From a virus, in the IMG/VR virus record IMGVR_UViG_3300037358_000043, positions 1-26,540 of that record: a DNA stretch of 26,540 nucleotides. One strand, 5' to 3'. The translations under genes were made by a program, and so were the position numbers. This document shows, one piece after another, positions 21,925 to 26,540 of this stretch (position 1 is the first letter of the stretch; each line of letters starts with the position of its first letter). The notes below the pieces were generated by a model. That model was not told the origin of the DNA, made no database searches, and was given only the letters and a program-made list of their open reading frames with translations.

Positions 21925-22072
21925 TGGACTGTAACCACGCAACAACGTCTCGCGTCTGCTCTAGCGTAAGATGCGCCGTTGCGTCTCCAACGGGGGTGAA
22001 AAACACCGCACCTTCCGAGTGCTTGTAAATTCGCAGATCCCCAAAATCTCGTGATTCGCCTTTTTCGCTCAT
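21917..22072 (-). CDS. Hidden 51-aa protein
   Basis: 51 aa starting at ATG 22072, 4-base overlap with the upstream stop. The sequence is MSEKGESRDFGDLRIYKHSE, GAVFFTPVGDATAHLTLE and QTRDVVAWLQSNG. The combination of strands and a C-terminal helix looks like a small folded domain rather than noise, and both ends overlap neighbouring genes (upstream by 4, downstream by 8). The competing frame (21882-22190) gives Arg/Met-rich nonsense. No known family. Confidence 0.62.
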   Translation of the reverse strand: MSEKGESRDFGDLRIYKHSEGAVFFTPVGDATAHLTLEQTRDVVAWLQSNG

Positions 22073-22317
22073 CGACTCTCTCCCGCACTAGGAGCGGGTA
22101 ATGGATAGCGCTTAGCATATTCGTTGAATATCGGCCCGTGGATGCCATCGAGTCGAAGAATAAGGCTCTCTGCGAAAATGATGCGCTCATACAGTCGCTC
22201 TATTTCAGTCAACAGAAACCCGCAATCGTGATGGCAGTTCATCCATGCCGGGTTATCGTTGTGCGGCCTAGCGGATAAGTAAGCGCGACGGATTTGTTCG
22301 ACCCGCCGCTCGTTCAT
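22069..22317 (-). CDS. Small unidentified helical protein
   Basis: 82 aa from ATG 22317, 4-base overlap upstream and downstream. It begins MNERRVEQIRRAYLSARPHN, has CHHDCGFLLTEIERL with C-x-H-x-x-C, which might bind a metal, and continues as a helix to the end (PAPSAGESR). The last codons supply the AGTGCGGGAGAGAG leader for the next gene. Unknown role. Confidence 0.6.
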   Translation of the reverse strand: MNERRVEQIRRAYLSARPHNDNPAWMNCHHDCGFLLTEIERLYERIIFAESLILRLDGIHGPIFNEYAKRYPLPAPSAGESR

Positions 22318-22736
22318 ACACGCTCCATGATGACTAATCCGCCTTTGGTTTTGCCACATCGTTGCCACCCGGCCTTGATAAAGCAAAATCCAGGGTTCCT
22401 TGAGGCGACCGCTTGCGGATCGACGTAGGTGTAATGCCGGCGATCAGGCCAGAGGCAATCAGCAATCGAATCCGCTTGACGTATGAGGCGCGAGCTGCGA
22501 TGCGTTCCTTCATTCCTAAAGACTGCGCAGTTGATCCCGTCTTGGCCGCTGTCATCGAGGAAGTTTCGCCAGACGAAGAGGGCGTCCGCTCGCTCGGTGC
22601 GCAGGACAACCTTCTCGCCGGGGCCGACGAACTGGGTTCGCTTCCGACCGTCGGCGTATCGGTACGCCGAATAATGGCGCTCGTACATTTCAAGGCAGTC
22701 CAAGTCTCCGTCCTTTGTCAGCCACCAGAGAGGCAC
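22314..22736 (-). CDS. Conserved phage protein of unknown function
   Basis: 140 aa from GTG 22736, ten bases after the upstream stop; the leader is the TAGAGACGAAGC sequence seen also at 21163. The family pattern is LDCLEMYERHYSAYRYADGR, GPGEKVVLRTERADALFVW, DDSGQDGINCAVFRNEG, HYTYVDPQAVASRNPGFCF and KAGWQRCGKTKGGLVIMERV. I recognise it as widely distributed among phages but uncharacterised; the C-terminal GWQRCGKTKGGL resembles a GNAT-type end, so an acetyltransferase-like fold is possible. This is a guess. Confidence 0.66.
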   Translation of the reverse strand: MPLWWLTKDGDLDCLEMYERHYSAYRYADGRKRTQFVGPGEKVVLRTERADALFVWRNFLDDSGQDGINCAVFRNEGTHRSSRLIRQADSIADCLWPDRRHYTYVDPQAVASRNPGFCFIKAGWQRCGKTKGGLVIMERV

Positions 22737-22757
22737 GCTTCGTCTCTACAATGTTGC
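22736..22757 (-). repeat. Second junction leader family, copy 2
   Basis: Leads the gene starting at GTG 22736; the core TAGAGACGAAGCG overlaps the upstream stop TAG. Confidence 0.65.
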
Positions 22758-22931
22758 AACAAAGAATGTCGGCTTGACGGTGAGCCGCTTGGCCGCCACC
22801 TGATAGGCTTCCTCGGGTGAATCTCCATAGCCTCTCTCAAGCTCCTGATCCGCACCCCAGAGCGAGCACTCGTAGGTGCCGTTAGGGCGCTGGATCAGGG
22901 TGATGTGCCAAAGCAGCTTGCCGTCTACCAT
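22746..22931 (-). CDS. Small unidentified protein
   Basis: 61 aa, ATG 22931 with GGGAGA upstream. It begins with a beta strand (LLWHITLIQRPNGTYECSLW), then has DQELERGYGDSPEEAYQVAAK, a helix, and a C-terminal strand. The layout strand-strand-helix fits a small phage regulatory or anti-defence protein but no family is recognised. It is preceded by 18 non-coding bases and followed by 9. Confidence 0.6.
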   Translation of the reverse strand: MVDGKLLWHITLIQRPNGTYECSLWGADQELERGYGDSPEEAYQVAAKRLTVKPTFFVATL

Positions 22932-22949
22932 TGCAGTTCTCCCTCGCTC

Positions 22950-23543
22950 TCAGCGTTTACCTAGCCGATGATCCAATTCGTCCAGCCACTCGGTAATTTC
23001 TTTAACCTTGGCGCGGAATGCATCTTCATTCTTATCGGTTATCAAGGAACAAAATTGCACGGGAGTGGTACTGGTAACCAATCTGTGCATGGACCTAAAG
23101 TAGGCAAGTTCAGCAGCTTCAGTTCCCCGACTAAAGGCCCACGGGGCCGGAGGGACTTGGGAGGCAATCGCCTTCTCAAACTGCCGCTTCGTAGCGCGCC
23201 CTACGCCGTCAATTTGACGCGCCTCAGTGACGCTCAGTCCTTTTTCCTCAAGGATTGTGCGAATCCGCCCCTTGCCATTTTCCTTCTGAATGTCCTGAGC
23301 AAGCTGTGCCATTCTACGATAGGCATGGAGCCTCAAAATCCGAGCTTGTCGGGAAATCTCCTGAGAATGGTAGATCTTGGCCCATGCAGCGAGCGCGCTC
23401 GCCTTATCCGTCCAATACTTAGCATCATCAAACTGCGTGCAAGCTGCCACTGCCTTTACAGCAGCATCAAACTCGGCTGGCACCATTACAGTACGTCCGC
23501 GCGTGATCTGCCGCGCCTGGGAGCTTGTAATCACTTGCTGCAT
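22950..23543 (-). CDS. Unidentified helical protein with HTH-like C-terminal half
   Basis: 197 aa, ATG 23543 overlapping the upstream gene by 13 bases. The first 90 residues are helical and basic (ASALAAWAKIYHSQEISRQA, LRLHAYRRMAQLAQDIQ). Residues about 92-120 (RTILEEKGLSVTEARQIDG and VGRATKRQFEKAIAS) look like a helix-turn-helix, and the last 60 are helical. It resembles small phage DNA-binding or recombination-accessory proteins and shares the AKYWTDKASALAAWAK pattern with known phage families of unknown function. DNA binding is inferred. Confidence 0.6.
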   Translation of the reverse strand: MQQVITSSQARQITRGRTVMVPAEFDAAVKAVAACTQFDDAKYWTDKASALAAWAKIYHSQEISRQARILRLHAYRRMAQLAQDIQKENGKGRIRTILEEKGLSVTEARQIDGVGRATKRQFEKAIASQVPPAPWAFSRGTEAAELAYFRSMHRLVTSTTPVQFCSLITDKNEDAFRAKVKEITEWLDELDHRLGKR

Positions 23544-23890
23544 ATGCCCTCTTCCGTCTCAGAAGCGCGCAACTCTTTCTCTATCGGACCCCATGTGCAA
23601 TTGCACGGTCCCCTACCGTCTTGCAAATCGCACTTATAGTCGTGCTGCCCGTGCTCTAAAAGCAGTTCGCGCAGCCGGTCGCGCTCTGCCAGCGCCTCGT
23701 TGCGCTGGTGCGCCAGTTTCTCGACGCCGCCCCATTTCTCATCCCGCTCGCGCGTCAGGCGCTCGATCATTGCATCAAAATCGGATGCGAGGACTACCGA
23801 AGGGTAGGACAAGGCATCCAGTGTTCCGGCCTGATATTCCTTTAAATGCCCCACGGCTAAGAGCCGCTTTACTCGCTCGTTTGAGGTCAT
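23531..23890 (-). CDS. Coiled-coil protein
   Basis: 119 aa from ATG 23890, in a 4-base overlap with the upstream stop; the longer frame to 23980 overlaps the upstream gene. Residues about 38-90 (FDAMIERLTRERDEKWGG, AHQRNEALAERDRLRELLLE) form a coiled coil. A cluster of Cys at the C-terminus (YKCDLQDGRGPCNCTWGPI) could bind a metal. Similar proteins are common in phage accessory regions. No function known. Confidence 0.6.
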   Translation of the reverse strand: MTSNERVKRLLAVGHLKEYQAGTLDALSYPSVVLASDFDAMIERLTRERDEKWGGVEKLAHQRNEALAERDRLRELLLEHGQHDYKCDLQDGRGPCNCTWGPIEKELRASETEEGICSK

Positions 23891-24171
23891 GACGCTACCC
23901 GCTGATTTGCAAGCCCCAACACCTTCACGTTGCGCGCCTTTATCCAAACGGTGTTCTCTAGCTGTACGTACTTGTCGCATGCATACGCGAGATTAAAATC
24001 GAAGCGATTCACTTGCGCGCGCCCCGAAGGCAACTCCACGTCATAGACACAATCAATCGCGGGAACCAAAGGCGTGTACCACACGGTCTCGTCTGAATCC
24101 CACGTGGCCGGATAATGCTGAGTCTCGCTTCCCCCTTGTGCGCTCTCAGGTTTTGCGGTTGTGTCAGTCAT
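23887..24171 (-). CDS. Small beta-rich protein
   Basis: 94 aa, ATG 24171, 4-base overlaps on both sides. A polar start rich in Thr/Ser/Gln precedes WDSDETVWYTPLVP, DCVYDVELPSGRAQVN and CDKYVQLENTVWIKARNVK, a short beta-rich domain. Not recognised. Confidence 0.6.
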   Translation of the reverse strand: MTDTTAKPESAQGGSETQHYPATWDSDETVWYTPLVPAIDCVYDVELPSGRAQVNRFDFNLAYACDKYVQLENTVWIKARNVKVLGLANQRVAS

Positions 24172-24518
24172 GATGCATACCCCTCAGTGAATATCGGGGC
24201 AACCCTGTAAATCCTGTTCTCGTACATGCGGCGCAGCGCTTCGCATTGTTGTCGAGCATCCGTTTCTAAGGCCCATGCCTGAGCTTGCGCCGCTCGTTTC
24301 CAGAAACCGTCGATTAGCTGTTCCACGGTCCAGCATTGCCCGTCTCCGCTAAAGTCCGGTAGACGCCATCCGCCTACCGCGCGAATCTGCGGCTCCCCAC
24401 ATAGCGGACATTTCTTACCGGGATCAGTCTTGAAATAGCGGTTGCAGAAATGATTTCCGCAGTTCCACACTATCGCTGGATCAAAAGCCCACTGATCCGA
24501 TGTCAGAGCTTCAGTCAT
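24168..24518 (-). CDS. Zinc-ribbon protein
   Basis: 116 aa with start chosen at ATG 24518 by the 8-base overlap with the upstream gene; ATG 24554 would add 12 residues. VWNCGNHFCNRYFKTDPGKKCPLCG holds two C-x(n)-C pairs, CGNHFC and CPLC, a zinc ribbon near residues 19-42. Then WTVEQLIDGFWKRAAQAQAW is a helix. It may bind nucleic acid, but this is inferred only from the metal site. Confidence 0.66.
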   Translation of the reverse strand: MTEALTSDQWAFDPAIVWNCGNHFCNRYFKTDPGKKCPLCGEPQIRAVGGWRLPDFSGDGQCWTVEQLIDGFWKRAAQAQAWALETDARQQCEALRRMYENRIYRVAPIFTEGYAS

Positions 24519-24735
24519 AGCAGCAGCGGGAGGAATCCTCGGCGGCACGGTCATACAGTTGTTTGCGCAGACGCTTAATCTCAGCGTCTTGCCACCGAAT
24601 CAATTGAGCACTCGCCCGATCTTCAAGCTCGTGGTGGCGACGATATTTAGCATCCAGCCATAACGCGCAATCCTCGGGAGACATTGGGCCGTTCTCTCCA
24701 ATGAACTGCTCGTCGGTAGGGATGTTGTCTGTCAC
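24511..24735 (-). CDS. Small helical protein
   Basis: 74 aa from ATG 24735, 4-base overlap with the pentapeptide gene. PMSPEDCALWLDAKYRRHHE and QDAEIKRLRKQLYDRAAED are helical and the latter could form a coiled coil. The C-terminus SSRCCYD is Cys-rich. No match known to me. Confidence 0.6.
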   Translation of the reverse strand: MTDNIPTDEQFIGENGPMSPEDCALWLDAKYRRHHELEDRASAQLIRWQDAEIKRLRKQLYDRAAEDSSRCCYD

Positions 24736-25400
24736 GGCGCGGCCTGCAATGCCGCCTGCGCGCGTATGTCCTCAAGCGCGCGCTCGGTGCTGGCGTAGAA
24801 ATGCGGCACCCGCCCCGTGGAAGCACGATAAATCATGCTGCCCGCGCGCGCTGGACCATACTTGTCCTGTAGGGCTTTACCTTTCGGGCCTGCCTCGTGG
24901 ATTGCCCAGCCCGCGCGGCAGTGCGTTGTCCCGCACCATTCGTTCTTCGGGCCATGCCACGAGCCCATATCGAGCACGCCGCTGCCTCCTTCGATGACCG
25001 CCAGAATCTTGGCGTCGAGGTTCTCGACCACCGGTACATCGGGGTTGCGCTCGCGGAAGCGCAGCGCGCGTAGTCGCTGGCGCTCTTTACGATCAGTTGG
25101 CTCTGTCGCGTCGTTGCTATCGCCGGCATTGTAGGCACCCGCGAGGTAGGCACCCTCGAGGTCGGCATCCTCGAGGTTGGCACCCGCGAGGTTGGCATGC
25201 GCGAGGTTGGCACCCGCGAGGTTGGCATGCGCGAGGTTGGCATGCGCGAGGTTGGCACCCGCGAGGTAGGCACGCGCTTTAAAAGCCGCCTTGATTGCGT
25301 AGCCGAGTTGTCGCGCGGAGGATTGCTTACTGATAGATTTGGGCAGCTCGCACGAGAACAATACAGCACCGGTAAAGCGGTTCTTGATTTCAAGATTCAT
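24732..25400 (-). CDS. Pentapeptide-repeat protein with conserved C-terminal domain
   Basis: 222 aa, ATG 25400 behind GGAG. Residues 1-40 are a short beta/helix unit (NRFTGAVLFSCELPKS). Residues about 42-91 hold ten pentapeptides A-(N/Y/D)-L-x-x of the right-handed quadrilateral helix type, mostly ANLAG and ANLAH. Then an Arg-rich linker (KERQRLRALRFRERNPD) leads to a C-terminal domain with KILAVIEGGSGVLDMGSWHG, EWCGTTHCRAGWAIHEAG and HFYASTERALEDIR, which I know from phage and bacterial proteins of unknown function often joined to pentapeptides. DNA-mimic activity against gyrase is possible for such folds but unproven. Confidence 0.78.
   Translation of the reverse strand: MNLEIKNRFTGAVLFSCELPKSISKQSSARQLGYAIKAAFKARAYLAGANLAHANLAHANLAGANLAHANLAGANLEDADLEGAYLAGAYNAGDSNDATEPTDRKERQRLRALRFRERNPDVPVVENLDAKILAVIEGGSGVLDMGSWHGPKNEWCGTTHCRAGWAIHEAGPKGKALQDKYGPARAGSMIYRASTGRVPHFYASTERALEDIRAQAALQAAP
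25133..25272 (-). repeat. 15-bp in-frame minisatellite coding pentapeptides
   Basis: About nine tandem 15-bp units, core GAGGTTGGCA(C/T)(C/G)C on the plus strand, coding ANLAG/ANLAH on the minus strand. Nearly identical units at 25177-25260 indicate recent duplication. Confidence 0.86.
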
Positions 25401-25445
25401 AAAGGCTCCTATAAATTCAGCACTACTCGTCTGCGGTCCGGTGTG

Positions 25446-25565
25446 TCATCGCTTCCTCGTAAGGTTCGCCCCGATGGCAAAGCCGCAGAGCGCACCGTGC
25501 CCGATGCCATCCTCTGCGGCTTTCTTCGTGGGGTTCTCCAAAATCGCAACTTCAAATAAAGGCAT
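25446..25565 (-). CDS. Tiny protein (39 aa), possibly truncated by a hairpin
   Basis: 39 aa, ATG 25565 behind GGAGAT. The first 18 residues, MPLFEVAILENPTKKAAEDG, look like a known small phage protein whose usual form is longer and has a soluble beta/helix body. Here the second half is GIGHGALCGFAIGANLTRKR, which is coded by the loop and second arm of a perfect inverted repeat. I therefore think the gene has been altered by acquisition of that hairpin. Good ribosome binding site and codon use support expression of the first part. Confidence 0.56.
   Translation of the reverse strand: MPLFEVAILENPTKKAAEDGIGHGALCGFAIGANLTRKR
25479..25523. terminator. Perfect 12-bp inverted repeat, terminator-like
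   Basis: Arms AAAGCCGCAGAG (25479-25490) and CTCTGCGGCTTT (25512-25523) pair without mismatch around a 21-base loop. A-tract, GC stem and T-tract give the form of a bidirectional intrinsic terminator, though the T-run is short (TTTCTT on the plus strand). It sits inside the 39-aa gene. Alternatively it is an RNA structure that controls translation. Confidence 0.6.
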
Positions 25566-25630
25566 GGTGATCTCCTGCGTTAGTTAGGTAATACAATCAA
25601 TTAGTTACTCATCGGTAGGGAGCGCTTTTT
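25566..25630. promoter_or_regulatory. Short AT-rich leader with a TTAGTTA direct repeat
   Basis: The longest gap between genes in the minus block. It holds TTAGTTA twice (25580-25586 and 25601-25607), 21 bp apart start to start, two helical turns, so they face the same side of DNA. On the minus strand TTGATT and TAACTA are at positions where promoter elements might be, but I cannot support a promoter with confidence. Confidence 0.3.
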
Positions 25631-26540
25631 TCACGATTCCACCTGCGGCCGCCACTCGGTGCTCTTCATGCCAAACGACCAAGCAACCGCCGCTGTTGCT
25701 GTTTTCATGTCGGGCGGCACTCGAAGATGGTAGGTCTTGAAAGACTGATCCGGCTCGGGTGTTGAATTGATCACTTCGAGCATGACGATCGGGGAATCCC
25801 CGGGCCGATCCGCCCTCCAGAGCTTGCCGCGCTTGTCCTCGTGGATGAGAGTTGCGCCAATCTCGCGCGCGTAGCGGGCAAAACCGAAGCGCTGAATCAT
25901 GATGCGGCGGATCTCAACATTCTCCTCGCGCTGGATTTGCTGCGCGGTGAGGCTCTCCGGGCGCATCACAATCTGTTCGGTGACTTGCACCCCATGCCAG
26001 TAGTAAAGCTCCCACCCATCGCGCCAGCGGTGCGAAGGGCCATCAGAGCAATGCGGGCGGTTGCGGTCATCAAGAGATAGGCGCTCGGGGAAATCCGAGA
26101 CCATGCAGAATTTTTCGTGCACCAGGCGAAAGCCGCCGTTCTTCGCGCATCGCTCCCACGCTTCATAAGCGGCGTGGCACGGGAAGCGAAGTCCAAGGAT
26201 GTCGCGTGCCGCGGTGAGATAGCAGTCCCACCAGGCCCACATATTTCCGCCTTGGTAGTAGTTCGCCCAATTGGCTGCGCAGGCGAGTCCGAGCGCGGCG
26301 TGCGGACCTAGGATCTCAAAGGCGATGCGCGCGAAAAGATTCGCATCCCAGGTCGCATCCCAGGTCGCATCCCTGGTCGCATCCCTGGTCGCAGCCCAGG
26401 TCGCAGCCTCGGTCGCAGCCTCGGTCGCATCCCAGGTCGCAGCCCTGGTCACAGCCCTGGTCGCATCCCAGGTCACAGCCCAGGTCGCATCCTCGGTCGC
26501 AGCCTCGGTCGCAGCCTCGGTCGCAGCCTCGGTCGCAGCC
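25631..26540 (-). CDS. DUF6745-like protein with tetrapeptide-repeat N-terminus, 5' end outside window
   Basis: At least 303 codons; the frame is open to the right edge, so the start lies beyond the window (an internal GTG at 26476 lies within the repeats). The N-terminal part is 17 or more tetrapeptides of the form (A/D)-A-T-(W/E/R). After DANLFARIAFEILG comes a globular domain with FCMVSDFPERLSLDDRNRPH, CSDGPSHRWRDGWELYYWHG, REENVEIRRIMIQRFGFARY and STPEPDQSFKTYHLRVPP, the pattern of DUF6745, found in phages and bacteria, often behind A/W/D repeats. The C-terminus VAWSFGMKSTEWRP is typical. No function is known. Confidence 0.74.
   Translation of the reverse strand, partial: AATEAATEAATEAATEDATWAVTWDATRAVTRAATWDATEAATEAATWAATRDATRDATWDATWDANLFARIAFEILGPHAALGLACAANWANYYQGGNMWAWWDCYLTAARDILGLRFPCHAAYEAWERCAKNGGFRLVHEKFCMVSDFPERLSLDDRNRPHCSDGPSHRWRDGWELYYWHGVQVTEQIVMRPESLTAQQIQREENVEIRRIMIQRFGFARYAREIGATLIHEDKRGKLWRADRPGDSPIVMLEVINSTPEPDQSFKTYHLRVPPDMKTATAAVAWSFGMKSTEWRPQVES
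26341..26540 (-). repeat. 12-bp tandem minisatellite within DUF6745-like gene
   Basis: About 17 units of 12 bp, core GGTCGCA(T/G)CC(C/T), running to the edge of the window. Each unit encodes one tetrapeptide, and variants differ at one or two positions (W/R/E codons). It probably continues further, so its length cannot be given. Confidence 0.86.

Noticed and set aside
21882-22190. 102-aa minus-strand frame
   Set aside because: Overlaps three better-supported genes and is Met/Arg-rich without a start site.
25133-25272. CRISPR array
   Set aside because: Repeats are adjacent 15-bp units without spacers and in coding frame.
25097-25282. Plus-strand frame with RGRHPRGWH repeats
   Set aside because: Antisense of the same pentapeptide repeats.
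24833-25393. 186-aa minus frame with repeated PTSRM units
   Set aside because: Second-frame reading of the pentapeptide minisatellite; codon use and repeats are explained by the ANLAG frame.
26341-26540. CRISPR array or iteron origin
   Set aside because: 12-bp units without spacers keep a coding frame that leads into a DUF6745-like domain.

Overview
The window is part of a tailed bacteriophage genome, or of a prophage, with a contractile (myovirus-type) tail. It is GC-rich and very tightly packed. I see no host gene, integrase, tRNA, rRNA or CRISPR array. The host cannot be fixed from the sequence. The combination of DUF3309-like, DUF5675-like, DUF6527-like and DUF6745-like proteins with a lipobox lipoprotein suggests a Gram-negative, probably proteobacterial host; this is inference.

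Plus strand, 1-14434: the tail and baseplate module. In order it holds the end of a tail sheath-like protein, a probable tail tube, a pair of tail assembly chaperone frames joined by a probable -1 frameshift, a short tape measure protein carrying a muralytic-looking domain, an unidentified tape-measure-adjacent baseplate/hub protein, a baseplate plug, a hub, a Gp138-like spike, a gp25/gp46-like sheath initiator, a baseplate J wedge protein, two very large host-recognition proteins, a gp48/DUF2612-type wedge protein and a third fibre-like protein. Most neighbours overlap by a few bases, so the block reads as one late operon.

Plus strand, 14459-18151: a run of small membrane proteins, a DUF5675-like protein, a holin-like protein with a poly-threonine tail, a lipoprotein, a papain-like cysteine peptidase and a fibronectin-III-like protein. 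This is the likely lysis and envelope region. No classical endolysin is visible, so the muralytic enzyme is an open question.

Minus strand, 18141-26540: a convergent block of early or accessory genes. It starts, in its own direction, at the right edge of the window with a DUF6745-like protein that has a 12-bp minisatellite N-terminus, then a pentapeptide-repeat protein, then about 17 small genes, and ends with a full-length RtcB-type RNA ligase and one more small protein. Genes here overlap by exactly 4 or exactly 8 bases again and again. Several gene junctions share the same leader sequence, which suggests cassette shuffling. Five tiny genes (27-59 aa) and one of 51 aa escape simple length cut-offs but are supported by overlaps or ribosome binding sites. 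A DNA methyltransferase survives only as a C-terminal fragment. The block has no obvious terminator where it meets the structural operon at 18141-18151.
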